Notes: generated by a model from the letters alone, not told the origin. A stretch of 64,000 nucleotides of DNA from Sulfurimonas sp. HSL3-7 (GCF_039645985.1 NZ_CP147919.1:1240001-1304000), one strand, 5' to 3'. Positions 1 through 9,461 are shown, numbered from the stretch's first letter. Program-made: numbers and translations.

Positions 1-2
1 AT

Positions 3-338
3 GTCTGGTGTGATTATCCATTTGACAGCAGCTTCGATCTCAAAGACGATCTGGCACATCTTATACTGGTCCAAAACCCTGATCATAACCAAAAGGGCGA
101 TTTCGCATTAAAAGAAGGGCGTGTCAGCAACAGTGGGGTGTCGCTCCATACCTTCTCGGGTATCGGCTACTACAGCCCCCGACTCTTTGACGATCTCCCT
201 TACGGCAAGTGCCCTTTGGCGCCCTTGTTACGCAAGGCAATAGCAGATGAAAAGGTCAGCGGCGAACTTTATGGGGGAGAATGGCGTGACGTCGGTACGC
301 CTGAGCGTTTGGCCGAGATCAATGCAACGTTTCGATAG
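3..338 (+). CDS. murU: MurNAc-1-phosphate uridylyltransferase-like nucleotidyltransferase, 3' end
   Basis: The reading frame is open from the first bases of the window and ends at 336-338, so only about the last 111 residues are present. The visible part reads VWCDYPFDSSFDL, then a QKGDFAL stretch, FSGIGYYSPRLF, and GGEWRDVGTPERL near the end. This is the C-terminal half of a sugar-phosphate nucleotidyltransferase; the W-D-V-GTPERL ending is typical of that superfamily and the GDFAL/FSGIG pattern fits MurU-type enzymes, which make UDP-MurNAc from MurNAc-1-phosphate in cell-wall recycling. A GTG at 138 is inside the frame and is not the start. The specific MurU assignment is inferred because the N-terminal catalytic signature lies outside the window. 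Confidence 0.72.
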   Translation, partial: VWCDYPFDSSFDLKDDLAHLILVQNPDHNQKGDFALKEGRVSNSGVSLHTFSGIGYYSPRLFDDLPYGKCPLAPLLRKAIADEKVSGELYGGEWRDVGTPERLAEINATFR

Positions 339-550
339 GGCCTATTTTACTTTTCACGTATAGTTACCTCGGCTGTCTGTTTGACCATTTCAGACTCTCA
401 GGACGATAGGGTCAGAAAAGGGCCTGAAGTGTCAAAAAGTAATAATCTGACCTTATTTGCAAGATAACTCTATATAAAGATAGATTATTTGGTGTCAACT
501 TCAAATCGCTTCGATACAATGGGGACAAAAATTATCAGGAGCGCTCTCTT

Positions 551-1336
551 ATGGCAACATTCCCTCTCGAAAAGATCAGGCTTTTGCGCAAAAAACTCTC
601 TACCCATCCCGTCTATGCGGCTGTCTCGAACATTGACGACCTGACACTCTTTATGCAGCACCACGTCTATTCGGTCTGGGACTTTATGTCCCTTCTCAAA
701 TATCTTCAGAACGAATTTGCCCCGACCGGGTCACCGTGGCTTCCGCACGGTGACGCTCGGGTCAGACGCTTTATCAACGACATTGTGCTGGAAGAGGAGT
801 CCGACGAGGGACTGCCGCTGGCGGACGGAACCCCGACTTATGCGAGCCATTTTGAACTTTATGTCGCGGCGATGGAAGAGGTACGCAACGGCAGCAGCAG
901 CAAGATAGAGGCTTTTGTCGGCGAGGTCGCATCGGGCTCGCTGCAGCGTGCGATGGATAATGTTGTTATTCCCGAACCGTCCCGTGTTTTTATGGGTACG
1001 ACCTTTGACTTCATCGACAGCGGCAAGCCCCATGTCGTTGCGGCGGCTTTCGCTTTGGGGAGAGAGCATATTATTCCGGAGATGTTCCGTGCCCTGCTTG
1101 CGACGATGAACATCACGAAAGAGCAGGCTGAGGTCTTCCACTACTATCTCGAACGCCATATCCACCTCGATTCCGACTTCCACGGGCCGATGTCCCTTCG
1201 AATGTTAGAACTGCTGTGCGGTGACGATGAAGAGAAGATCGCCGAGGCGGAAGCGGCTGCCCTCACTGCCATTGAAGCACGGATCAGCTTCTGGGACGGT
1301 GTATTAAAGGCGATCACGGATTCCCGTAGCTCCTGA
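551..1336 (+). CDS. DUF3050 family protein (heme-oxygenase-like fold)
   Basis: A 261-residue soluble protein without signal peptide. The N-terminal part carries the family pattern HPVYAAV, FMQHHVYSVWDFMSLLK and a PWLP segment; the middle has FELYVAAMEEV, and the C-terminal half has HYYLERHIHLDSDFHGP. The spaced His and Glu residues (MQHH, YLERHIHLDSDFHGP) fit a helical heme-oxygenase-like fold with a possible metal site. The family has no established reaction that I know of. The start is supported by an AGGAGCG motif 8-9 bases upstream. It stands alone, with a 212-base leader that shows no recognised element, and faces the next gene convergently. Confidence 0.8.
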   Translation: MATFPLEKIRLLRKKLSTHPVYAAVSNIDDLTLFMQHHVYSVWDFMSLLKYLQNEFAPTGSPWLPHGDARVRRFINDIVLEEESDEGLPLADGTPTYASHFELYVAAMEEVRNGSSSKIEAFVGEVASGSLQRAMDNVVIPEPSRVFMGTTFDFIDSGKPHVVAAAFALGREHIIPEMFRALLATMNITKEQAEVFHYYLERHIHLDSDFHGPMSLRMLELLCGDDEEKIAEAEAAALTAIEARISFWDGVLKAITDSRSS

Positions 1337-1448
1337 CCAGGATGCAGCCATAAGCGCAACCATCCAAGCTTAGAACATGACAAAGAGCTAACGCCTTGTC
1401 GTCTTTTTTAGCCGTCTTTAGATGTATTGCGAAGAGAAGTGTTTTCGA

Positions 1449-2396
1449 TCAGTGGCCGTACTCATCGGTAATCTCGTGGCCTACCAGTGCCTCCAAAACA
1501 TCTTCCATCGTAACGATGCCGACCCAGCCTGACTGGTCGGTGACGGCGGCCATATGGACCTTTCCTTTGATCATGCGGTTAAGCATGTCGTCCGCCTTGG
1601 TGTCAGTGCGGATATGGATAAATTTATTGCCCGCGCTGAGCTCTTCGACCGCTCCGGTATCGGGCATAAGACCGACAAGCTCTTTAATATTGAGCACACC
1701 GACGATACGGTCATCACGTAAAACGGGAAAACGGGTGTAACCGCTTGCTTTGAGTTCGGCGATCTTTGTCTCGTTGAGCGCGTCATTGTATCCGACCGTG
1801 TGGACCTCATGGCATGGTGTCATTAGATCTTCGGAACTTTTCTCCTGAAGCGAGAGTGCTCCGATGATGATGTCACGGTCGAGTGCGTCGATATCGCTGT
1901 CTTCCGACTGCTGATGCGTTTCGATGACATGCCGCAGCTCATGGCGGCTTAGCATGGATGGCAACTCTTCGCCCAGGACACGGTCAAGCACCATGGTGAT
2001 AGGGCCGGCAACAGGGTAGAAGGCAACCATCAAAAATCTGACCAGTCCCGCTACTTTTGCTCCGACGACAAGGGCGTGACGGGTCAGTAATGCAGCAGGA
2101 AGGATCTCTCCGAAAATAAGTATGAGGGCCGTTGAGATAACGCCGGCGATGACCCCTTCGCCTACCATACCGCCTAGAAAGATGGAAAGCGTGGCATTGA
2201 CAGCTGTGTTGCCCAGAAGGAGTGTAACGAGCAGTAAATTGCTGTGCTGGATGACGGGAAGGACCTTGGCGGCATTTTTGTCGCCGAGGTCGGCTGAACG
2301 CTGTACTTCATCGACGCCAAGTCCCATAAGGCCTATCGTCAGGCCTGAAAACATTCCGGAAGCGGAAATAAGTGCCAATATAATAATAATGTCCAT
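1449..2396 (-). CDS. CNNM/CorC-type membrane protein with CBS pair
   Basis: I place the start at 2396 (MDIIIILALIS), 13 codons inside the longest frame, because this gives a hydrophobic N-terminus at once; the extra upstream residues are polar and unlike the family. Residues 1-135 contain the CNNM (DUF21) transmembrane region with the GLMGLGVDEV segment and GEILPAALLTRHAL. A linker leads to two CBS motifs at about residues 185-305 (SSEDLMTPCHEV, then GWVGIVTMEDVLEALVG). The C-terminal CorC/HlyC domain found in larger relatives is absent; the protein ends soon after the second CBS motif. Family members are linked to magnesium/cobalt efflux or homeostasis; substrate is not evident here. Confidence 0.83.
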   Translation of the reverse strand: MDIIIILALISASGMFSGLTIGLMGLGVDEVQRSADLGDKNAAKVLPVIQHSNLLLVTLLLGNTAVNATLSIFLGGMVGEGVIAGVISTALILIFGEILPAALLTRHALVVGAKVAGLVRFLMVAFYPVAGPITMVLDRVLGEELPSMLSRHELRHVIETHQQSEDSDIDALDRDIIIGALSLQEKSSEDLMTPCHEVHTVGYNDALNETKIAELKASGYTRFPVLRDDRIVGVLNIKELVGLMPDTGAVEELSAGNKFIHIRTDTKADDMLNRMIKGKVHMAAVTDQSGWVGIVTMEDVLEALVGHEITDEYGH

Positions 2397-2864
2397 AAAC
2401 TCTCTGTATTGATTTAATTGGCAAAATGATAGCACACTATACTAAACAGGTGTGTATAAGTTACATTTACTGCCCGGCAGGCGGTTTTTTTTGTTACTGC
2501 TCTCAGTTTTTCAAAGAGAATAGACTTGATATCGACGTCTTTCTTGAGAATGACCGGGGGTTTTAGTGGTAGACGTTATCAAGCAGAGGTGTCTACCGGG
2601 GTAAAAAAAGGCGGTGTCTTACGTGATGCGGCCGGACTTTACCGTGATCTTATCCGACCGATCGTAGGGTGAGAACAAAGAGATCTTAGCAGTGCTGTAC
2701 TATAGATTGGCACTTCCGTAGGTTAATCTGTACGTATAGAGCGCTGTATACAGAGCAGGGTGGGGAAAAGCGTTTATGCTGATTTGTCCGATCGCAACTG
2801 GTTTAAAAGCTGTTTTTAGTCTATTTTAGTGTATGATGATGTTAATTTATACAAAGGCATATAG
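2397..2864. other. Intergenic region between divergent CNNM and Pal genes
   Basis: About 470 bases that should hold the promoters of the CNNM gene (left) and the Pal gene (right). I see no RNA gene, repeat or strong terminator. A 40-codon open frame (2550-2672) has no convincing ribosome binding site or recognisable product and I do not call it a gene. The last 100 bases before the Pal start are AT-rich. Confidence 0.4.
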
Positions 2865-3395
2865 ATGAAAATGATTGTTCTTTCTAGCGCATTGATCGCT
2901 GTTCTGGCTATGACGGGTTGTACAACCAAAGAACCTGTAGTTGAAGAAGAAGTTCAGGCGGCTCCGGTTGCAACGGTTCCTGCACCGGTAGAAGAAGAGG
3001 CTGTTGTCCCCGAAGCAAAGGTAATTGAACTTAGTCAGCCGACTGTAGCAGATCTTGAAGGCCAGATGAAAACGGTGAACTTTGATTTTGATAAATATGA
3101 TATCCGTTCGGATATGCAAGCGTATGTTGTTGCTAACAGCAAGTTGGCAAACGGTGAGGCTGCCGAGTATGCGATCAAACTTGAAGGCAACTGTGACGAG
3201 TGGGGAAGTGATGAATACAACTTCGCTCTGGGCCTTCGTCGTGCAAATGCGGTCAAATCTGAGATGGTTGCTGAAGGTGTTGATGCTGAGCGTATTTCGA
3301 TGGTAAGCTACGGTGAGAGCAACCCGGTCTGTACAGAGAAAACAAAAGAGTGCTGGTACCAAAACCGCCGAGTGGACGTTAAACTTCTTCCGTAA
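2865..3395 (+). CDS. pal: Peptidoglycan-associated lipoprotein (Pal/OmpA C-terminal domain)
   Basis: A 176-residue outer-membrane lipoprotein. Residues 1-19 form a lipoprotein signal with lipobox LAMTGC (Cys19). A Glu/Pro/Val-rich linker (about 23-60) follows, then an OmpA-like peptidoglycan-binding domain starting at VNFDFDKYDIR, with the GNCDEWGSDEYNFALGLRRA core and a WYQNRRVDVKL ending typical of Pal. Pal tethers the outer membrane to peptidoglycan and normally works with TolB. Here no tol genes adjoin it: the neighbours are unrelated and on the other strand. The start has an AAAGG motif upstream. The product and family are clear; it could also be called an Omp18-like OmpA-family protein. 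Confidence 0.88.
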   Translation: MKMIVLSSALIAVLAMTGCTTKEPVVEEEVQAAPVATVPAPVEEEAVVPEAKVIELSQPTVADLEGQMKTVNFDFDKYDIRSDMQAYVVANSKLANGEAAEYAIKLEGNCDEWGSDEYNFALGLRRANAVKSEMVAEGVDAERISMVSYGESNPVCTEKTKECWYQNRRVDVKLLP

Positions 3396-3469
3396 ACTCT
3401 TCTTGGGTTTTAGACCATTCGCAATCGCTTGATTGGGAATCCATACCGTTTTAGTGTATGCCTGATATT

Positions 3470-3757
3470 TCAGTTTGTTAAATTGAGAGCGTTAGAGACC
3501 TGGATCTCTATGAGCTCTTGCATACGCGAACACAGCTTTTGAAAATGCTCATTGTCAAGATGTGCTTTATAGCGCTTCTTGTTTTTCCATATCTCTATGA
3601 TAAAAAAGACATCCTTATCTTCATCGAGTTGATATAACTCATATTTCTGGCACCCTTTTTCCATCAGTGTCGCTTCCACCAAAACGTTTAGCAGGGGTTT
3701 TAACACTTCTGATTTTCCCTCGACAGCTTCAATGATGATCTGATTTGCAATGACCAT
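3470..3757 (-). CDS. ABM-domain (YgiN-like) putative quinol monooxygenase
   Basis: A 95-residue protein that is a single antibiotic-biosynthesis-monooxygenase (ABM) domain. The order is typical: NQIIIEAVEGK strand, helix up to LMEKGCQKYELYQ, strand FFIIEIWKNKK, then AHLDNEHFQKL. ABM proteins form ferredoxin-like dimers and include quinol monooxygenases and small cofactor-free oxygenases; the substrate cannot be read here. AAGGG sits 8 bases upstream of the start on the minus strand. The gene is convergent with pal and divergent from the GAPDH gene, so it is a single-gene unit. Confidence 0.8.
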   Translation of the reverse strand: MVIANQIIIEAVEGKSEVLKPLLNVLVEATLMEKGCQKYELYQLDEDKDVFFIIEIWKNKKRYKAHLDNEHFQKLCSRMQELIEIQVSNALNLTN

Positions 3758-3932
3758 TTATAATCCCTTCTTTTAAATGAGTATAACAAAAAAAGAAGAG
3801 GATGAAAATGCGCGTTATCATAGGGGATGTCAGCTCTTTACATCTTATTTCCTGCTAAAATCACGTAACAGATAAACCTCAAAGGCCGTATGGTTTTTTA
3901 AGGGTATTCATATAGTACAGGTTTGAAATAAA

Positions 3933-4949
3933 ATGCAGAAGATCAGGGTTTTTATTAACGGTTTCGGCCGTATCGGCCGTAGCGCATTGCGCGTGATGCT
4001 CGACGATGACGCTTTTGAGATCGTTGGGATCAACGATGTATTTCCTGTCTCTGAGTTCAAGTACCTTATGCAGTATGATTCGATCTATAAAGAGCTGCCG
4101 CACCGGGTCTCCCTTGAGAATGAGATCTTGCATGTGGGCAGACATACGATCAGGCTCTTTTGCCAGGCAGACCCTTCGTCTCTTGACCTCTCTTCTTTGC
4201 ATGTTGACGTTCTGCTGCAGTGCAGCGGTCTGTTTTTGACACGTCAGGCGAATGTACCATACCTTGAGCAGGGGGTAAAAAAGGTCATTTTCTCAGCACC
4301 GCCTCATGATGATACACCCAGTTTTATCATGGGTTTCAATGAAGAGACGTATGGCAATGAAGCAATTATCTCTAACTCCAGCTGCAGTGCCAATGCAATC
4401 GCCCCTGTTTTAAAGATCATCGAAGAACGATACGGCATCCATGATGCCTGCATCAGTATGGTCCACAGCTATACCGGCGAGCAAAACCTGCTTGACGGCA
4501 AAACCGTTACCAATGAACTTCGCCGCGCACGTTCGGCGACGCAAAACATTCTGCCGCTTAGCAGTAGCGCAACGGCTACGCTCGGCCGTTTTTTTCCCCG
4601 GCTGGAAGGACGCCTTTATACCAAAAGCATCAGGGTCCCTGTCCAGGCGACGACACTTTATGATTTTACACTCCATGTCCACCATACTGTTAAATGCGAA
4701 GAACTTACAGCACTGTTCTCCGAAAAAGCCCGGGGCAGGCTGCGAAATATTATCGCGACAGATGACACCTGCAAAGTCTCATCCGATTTTGTAAAGAACC
4801 GTCACAGTGCGACGATAGACCTTCCTTTGACGGAAGTTTTAGGCGGTAACTGTATTAAGCTGACAGCCTGGCAGGATAATGAATTTGGCTATGCCAGCCA
4901 GCTTGTAGCGATGGCCAAGCGAGTTTTTGAAAAAGAGATGCAACGTTAG
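3933..4949 (+). CDS. gap: Divergent type I glyceraldehyde-3-phosphate dehydrogenase
   Basis: A 338-residue GAPDH. The Rossmann motif INGFGRIGRSALR (residues 8-20), nucleotide-binding D35 in GINDV, the catalytic-site segment ISNSSCSAN with Cys151, His178 in MVHSYTGEQ and the closing WQDNEFGYASQ are all present. The reaction expected is NAD(P)-dependent oxidation of glyceraldehyde-3-phosphate with phosphate. Several near-invariant positions differ: SNASCTTN is SNSSCSAN, and the phosphate-site TSTGAAKA region is SSSATATL. This suggests a paralogue specialised in direction, cofactor or sugar-phosphate substrate (for example erythrose-4-phosphate) rather than the only GAPDH of the cell. No other glycolysis gene is next to it. 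The preceding 170 bases are AT-rich. Confidence 0.85.
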   Translation: MQKIRVFINGFGRIGRSALRVMLDDDAFEIVGINDVFPVSEFKYLMQYDSIYKELPHRVSLENEILHVGRHTIRLFCQADPSSLDLSSLHVDVLLQCSGLFLTRQANVPYLEQGVKKVIFSAPPHDDTPSFIMGFNEETYGNEAIISNSSCSANAIAPVLKIIEERYGIHDACISMVHSYTGEQNLLDGKTVTNELRRARSATQNILPLSSSATATLGRFFPRLEGRLYTKSIRVPVQATTLYDFTLHVHHTVKCEELTALFSEKARGRLRNIIATDDTCKVSSDFVKNRHSATIDLPLTEVLGGNCIKLTAWQDNEFGYASQLVAMAKRVFEKEMQR

Positions 4950-5185
4950 AAGATCATAATAGAACAGATAGCATTCTCTCAGGTGTACGATTCAAAAGAG
5001 CACAGGAAAAAATACAGTGCAATGAAGGTAAAAGATCGCAAAGGCGGACGAAGGATTCTGAGCAGAACTTGTTTTCGGAATCGAAGATGTATCGTTTACA
5101 GTGGTTAACACTGTATTGGTGCATTGTTCACCATCGGGCAGGCAGATTGCTATATAATTGTTTTAGACGGATAAAAAGGGATTCT

Positions 5186-6361
5186 ATGAAAAAACTGGCT
5201 GCAGTTCTATTGATCGCCGGTCCGCTTTTGGGAAACGAGCTGCCGCTCTCTGAGGAAAAATCGGAACTTCTGAAACTCAAAAGAGAGAAAATACAGGAAG
5301 ATATCGAGCGAGGCAAGAGCGCCTGGGTCTCGCCGCTGACTGTTTCGGCCTCGATCGCCAAAAACAAGGATGCGACAGACGGGCATAGCGAAGTGAAAAA
5401 TGCGGGTATTTCGCTAAACCAGGATATTTTCCGAAGCGGCGGTATCTATTATGCCGTCGACCAGGTGAAGGCCTCAGGGGAGGCGAGCCTGCTGGGGGTC
5501 GATATTGAAGAAGCGACCTATCTTAAAAATATCTACACGCTTAAAGCACAGATCGAACGTGACAAACTCAAATACGAGCAAAGCAACCTGACGCTGAAAA
5601 ATATGGATATCGACCTCTTTATTATCAAGGCCAAATACAAGGTCGGCAGTGCCGATATCAGTGAGCTCAACCGGGCGACGCTGGATCGCGACAGTGCACG
5701 TACAGACCTGATCGTCATCAAGAACACGCTCCGCAACGAACGCTATGAGTTGAAAAAATTCTCCGGGGTGGCGAATGCCGAGAAGATAAGGCTGCCGGAG
5801 ATCCCGTTGATCTCCGAGAACACGTACCTGCAGGATCATCTTGAACTGCTGCAATACAGTGCACTTGACAGAAGCGATAATGCCGCCTGGAAAGTGACGC
5901 GCTCGACCTATCTGCCGAAACTGACCGTCAACGGTACGCTGGGGTACAGCGATTATCAGGGGGACATAGCCGAGTACAGCGGCGACACCTACAGCTACGG
6001 TGCCGTGTTGAGTATGCCGCTAGACATCAATACGCGGGGCACGGTCGCATCGGGCAAGCTGCAATACCTGCAGACCAAAACGGCTGAGATTGACCGTAAG
6101 ATGGAGTTGGAGCAGGAGTATGCGATGCGCGTCAACACCATCGCCGATTACGAAGAGAAGATCGGCGTGGCCGAAGAGATGATCAAGATGTACGATGACC
6201 TTTACAATTTTACCAATAACCAATACAAAGCGGGTTTCAAGTCGGCGTACGACCTCGAATCGCTCGGGAATTCGGTCAAGATCCAGAAACTCGAGAAAGA
6301 GATACAGGGTTATAACATTATAATAGAGAAGATCTCACTCTATTTCGATACCAGACAGTGA
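5186..6361 (+). CDS. TolC-family outer membrane efflux protein
   Basis: The true start is ATG 5186, preceded by AAAAGGG and opening with a signal peptide (MKKLAAVLLIAGPLLGNEL); the frame extends 39 codons upstream but that part is not protein-like. The remaining roughly 370 residues are rich in long amphipathic helices typical of outer-membrane factors, with a GSADISELNRATLDRDSA helix and the paired second-repeat signature AGFKSAYDLESLGNS. It would form the outer-membrane duct of the tripartite pump encoded by the next three genes (7-base gap to the adaptor). At 391 residues it is a little shorter than classical TolC. Confidence 0.83.
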   Translation: MKKLAAVLLIAGPLLGNELPLSEEKSELLKLKREKIQEDIERGKSAWVSPLTVSASIAKNKDATDGHSEVKNAGISLNQDIFRSGGIYYAVDQVKASGEASLLGVDIEEATYLKNIYTLKAQIERDKLKYEQSNLTLKNMDIDLFIIKAKYKVGSADISELNRATLDRDSARTDLIVIKNTLRNERYELKKFSGVANAEKIRLPEIPLISENTYLQDHLELLQYSALDRSDNAAWKVTRSTYLPKLTVNGTLGYSDYQGDIAEYSGDTYSYGAVLSMPLDINTRGTVASGKLQYLQTKTAEIDRKMELEQEYAMRVNTIADYEEKIGVAEEMIKMYDDLYNFTNNQYKAGFKSAYDLESLGNSVKIQKLEKEIQGYNIIIEKISLYFDTRQ

Positions 6362-6368
6362 AGGAAGT

Positions 6369-7580
6369 ATGATGAAAGAGATGCAAAAGATCACAGCCTA
6401 CAGCAACAGCGCATTGAAATGGAAGATCGGTATTGCGATTTTTACACTGCTGCTGGTTGTCGGTGGATACTTCCTTTTTATGCCGAAAGATCAGGAAGAG
6501 GCGTTCCGTTATGTGACGCAGCCGCTTGAAAAAGGCGATTTGACGATGACCGTTTCGGCTACCGGCTATATTGAGCCGGTAGAGAATGTCGAAGTCGGTA
6601 CGGAGGTTTCCGGTACGATAGGAGAGGTCCTTGTCGATTACAACGATGTGGTCAAAAAGGGGCAGGTCCTGGCGCGTCTGGACAAGACAAAATACCAGAG
6701 CACCCTCGACAAGGCGGAGGCTTCCCTTGCCGCGGCAAAGGCCTCTTTGCAGAACATGAATGCGCAGCTTTACCAGGCGAAAGCGACGGTCACGCGCAAC
6801 AAAACGCTCAGAGCATCCACAAACAGGGCCCTTCCTTCACAAAGCGACTGGGACCGCGACTGGGCGAGTTACCTTACCGCGAAGGCACAGGTGGCCAATG
6901 CCGAGGCGATAGTCGATCAGGCCAGACATGCGCTGGTCTCGGCCCAGTATGACCTGGAGAGGACGACGGTCTATTCGCCGATCGACGGCATCGTTCTGGT
7001 GCGCGACATTGATCCGGGGCAGACGGTTGCGGCTTCGTTCCAGACACCGGTGCTCTTCAAAATTGCCAAAGATCTGACCCGCATGGAGCTGCAGGCGAGC
7101 ATCGATGAAGCCGACATCGCCAAGGTCAAGGCCGGACAGCGCGCGACCTTCAGTGTCGATGCCTATCCCGAGATAAGTTTTGAAGCACGTATCAAGCTGG
7201 TCCGGGTCAACTCTGAGATCGTCGATGGTGTCGTCACCTATCTGGCGGTGATGGATGTTGACAACAAAGACCTTCTGCTCAAACCGGGGATGAGCGCCGA
7301 TGCCGATATCATCACCAAGACACTCGGCGATACCTTCATCGTCTCAAAAGCGGCACTGCTCTACATCCCGGTCAAACCGACTGTATCGGGCCTCTTTGGA
7401 TCGGGCAAAAAGGAGAAGGTGACGATTGACCCCAAACCCCATGTCTGGCTTCTTGAGAACGGTCAGCCGAAAAAAGTCTATGTCAAAGTGCTCGGAAGCA
7501 GCGGTTCGAATTCCGCTCTCTCTTCCGAGGAGCTCAAAGAAGGAGACCCGCTCATTGTCACGCAGGAGAAGCGCGAATGA
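6369..7580 (+). CDS. MacA-like periplasmic adaptor protein (HlyD/RND-MFP family)
   Basis: 403 residues: a cytoplasmic N-terminus, one membrane segment at about 19-37 (IGIAIFTLLLVVGGYF), then the biotinyl-lipoyl half motif GYIEPVENVEVGTEVSGTI and VKKGQVLARLD, an alpha-hairpin at about 115-200, and the second lipoyl half YSPIDGIVLVRDIDPGQTV. The beta-barrel domain (IDEADIAKVKAGQ) and C-terminal membrane-proximal part follow. This order matches MacA-type adaptors that link an inner-membrane ABC transporter to TolC. It sits between the TolC-like gene and the ATPase gene, overlapping the latter by 4 bases, so translational coupling is likely. Confidence 0.87.
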   Translation: MMKEMQKITAYSNSALKWKIGIAIFTLLLVVGGYFLFMPKDQEEAFRYVTQPLEKGDLTMTVSATGYIEPVENVEVGTEVSGTIGEVLVDYNDVVKKGQVLARLDKTKYQSTLDKAEASLAAAKASLQNMNAQLYQAKATVTRNKTLRASTNRALPSQSDWDRDWASYLTAKAQVANAEAIVDQARHALVSAQYDLERTTVYSPIDGIVLVRDIDPGQTVAASFQTPVLFKIAKDLTRMELQASIDEADIAKVKAGQRATFSVDAYPEISFEARIKLVRVNSEIVDGVVTYLAVMDVDNKDLLLKPGMSADADIITKTLGDTFIVSKAALLYIPVKPTVSGLFGSGKKEKVTIDPKPHVWLLENGQPKKVYVKVLGSSGSNSALSSEELKEGDPLIVTQEKRE

Positions 7581-8257
7581 TCCGGCTGGAGAAGGTGACC
7601 AAGAGCTATGGCAGAGGCGAAGCGGCCACCCATGTCCTCAAAGAGGTTGACCTCGAGATACAGAACGGGGAGTTTGTCGCGATCATGGGCCCCAGCGGGA
7701 GCGGTAAATCCACACTGCTGAACATCCTTGGGGCGCTGGACGTCCCGAGCGACGGCAACTACTTTTTTGCCGAGACAAATATCAGGAACCTTTCCAAAGA
7801 CCAGTTGGCACTCTTTCGGCGCTATATTCTTGGGTTTGTCTTTCAGGGATTCAATCTTCTGAAAAAGACCTCTGCACTGGAGAATGTGGAGATGCCGCTG
7901 ATCTATCTGGGGCTCGGCGTAAAGCTGCGTAGAGAGAGGGCGACGGAAGCGCTGAAAAGTGTCGGCCTTGAAGAGCGTATGAACTACGACCCCGGGCAGC
8001 TCTCCGGCGGCCAGCAGCAGCGCGTGGCGATCGCCAGAGCGATGGTGACGCGTCCGAAAGTGCTCATCGCCGATGAGCCGACGGGTAACCTTGACACACA
8101 GCGCGGCCACGAGATCATGCAGCTGATAAAGGGCTTCAACGAAGAGGGGATCACCGTCATCATGGTAACGCATGAAAAGGATATCGCCGCCTATGCATCA
8201 AGGACGATCTACCTGCGCGACGGCCGGATCGAAAAGGAGAGCAGTCATGCTGTTTAA
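7577..8257 (+). CDS. MacB/LolD-type ABC transporter ATPase
   Basis: A 226-residue ATPase of the LolD/MacB class: Walker A GPSGSGKST at about residues 38-46, Q-loop in VFQGFNLL, ABC signature LSGGQQQRVAIARA, Walker B VLIADEPTGNLD and the H-loop VTHEKD. In MacB of Escherichia coli this domain is fused to the permease; here it is a separate protein followed by the permease gene with an 11-base overlap. It would drive mechanotransmission through the MacA-TolC duct. Substrate is unknown: such pumps export macrolides, peptides, lipopeptides or siderophores. Confidence 0.88.
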   Translation: MIRLEKVTKSYGRGEAATHVLKEVDLEIQNGEFVAIMGPSGSGKSTLLNILGALDVPSDGNYFFAETNIRNLSKDQLALFRRYILGFVFQGFNLLKKTSALENVEMPLIYLGLGVKLRRERATEALKSVGLEERMNYDPGQLSGGQQQRVAIARAMVTRPKVLIADEPTGNLDTQRGHEIMQLIKGFNEEGITVIMVTHEKDIAAYASRTIYLRDGRIEKESSHAV

Positions 8258-9461
8258 TGCCTTTTTGCAGGCCCTTCGCGAGATAAGACGAAACCTGATG
8301 CGTTCCCTGCTGACGGCGACGGGGATCGTCATTGGGATCGCGTCGGTTATCGCGATGGTCAACATCGGCAAAGGGGCCAGTGAATCGATCACGAAGAGCG
8401 TCGGCGAACTCGGCAGCAATACCCTCTTCATCATGCCGGGCCAGGAGCGCCACGGCCCGGGAACGCAATCGGTGCTTACCAAGGCGTTCAAGATGAAAGA
8501 TGTCGAAGTACTCAAGAGCTCCATCTTCGCACTGGAGGCGGTATCGCCGGCTGAGGGCTCCTCGCTGACGGTACTCTACAAGGACAAAAACTATCAGACC
8601 AGTGTCCGTGGCGTTGACAACGGCTATTTTGAGGTGCAGAACTGGAGCCTGAAAGAGGGGAAGGAGTTTGAAAAGAGCGAGCTCAGGACAGGGCAGAACG
8701 TCTGTATCCTCGGTCAGACCGTCATCAAGGAGCTTGCACTCTCAGACGAGTCGATCGTCGGCAAAAAGATCCGCCTTCAGAAGTTCTCATGCCAGGTGAT
8801 CGGCGTGTTGGAGGCCAAGGGGGCTAACACCTTCGGCATGGACCAGGATGACCTGGTCCTGGTGCCGATCAAGATGTTCCAGCGCCGTGTCAGCGGCAAC
8901 GACAACATCAATCTCATTATGGCTTCCGTTAAAGAGAATATCCCTCTCGAAGAGGCCAAACTGCAGATCCAGCAGCTGATGCGCGAGCAGAGGCATATCA
9001 AGAACGGGGAGGAGGACAACTTCTCGGTGCGGAGCATGACGGCGCTGCTCGACACGATCACCCAGATCACCTCGATGCTCACCGTCATGCTTGGTGCGGT
9101 CGCGGCGATATCGCTGGTCGTCGGGGGGATCGGCATCATGAACATCATGCTGGTCTCGGTGACCGAACGCACCCGCGAGATCGGCATCCGTATGGCCGTC
9201 GGGGCGATGGCGCAGGACATTCTGATCCAGTTCCTGATCGAGGCGGTCGTGCTTTCGGGCATCGGCGGCATCGTGGGTATCATTGTCGGTATGGCGATCA
9301 CCTTTGGTGTTGCCGTCGGGATGGACATCGCCCTGGTGATCGACCCGAGTATCACGATGGTCGCGCTGCTCTTTTCGATGCTGATCGGCATACTCTTCGG
9401 TATTATCCCAGCGCGTAAGGCGGCCAATATGAACCCGATTGATGCGTTGCGGTATGAGTAG
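8247..9461 (+). CDS. MacB/FtsX-type ABC transporter permease
   Basis: Start placed at ATG 8247, which overlaps the ATPase gene and opens with the amphipathic NAFLQALREIRRNLMRS helix typical of MacB permeases; the extra 25 upstream codons lie within the ATPase gene. Four membrane segments are visible: one near residues 18-42, then three in the last third. The large periplasmic domain lies between them. The conserved VGGIGIMNIMLVSVTERTREIG segment and the ending PARKAANMNPIDALRYE are diagnostic of the FtsX/MacB permease family. It closes a four-gene efflux operon; a hairpin-rich non-coding region follows. Confidence 0.87.
   Translation: MLFNAFLQALREIRRNLMRSLLTATGIVIGIASVIAMVNIGKGASESITKSVGELGSNTLFIMPGQERHGPGTQSVLTKAFKMKDVEVLKSSIFALEAVSPAEGSSLTVLYKDKNYQTSVRGVDNGYFEVQNWSLKEGKEFEKSELRTGQNVCILGQTVIKELALSDESIVGKKIRLQKFSCQVIGVLEAKGANTFGMDQDDLVLVPIKMFQRRVSGNDNINLIMASVKENIPLEEAKLQIQQLMREQRHIKNGEEDNFSVRSMTALLDTITQITSMLTVMLGAVAAISLVVGGIGIMNIMLVSVTERTREIGIRMAVGAMAQDILIQFLIEAVVLSGIGGIVGIIVGMAITFGVAVGMDIALVIDPSITMVALLFSMLIGILFGIIPARKAANMNPIDALRYE

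Noticed and set aside
2550-2672. 40-codon open frame between the CNNM and Pal genes
   Set aside because: No ribosome binding site, no recognised product; left as intergenic.
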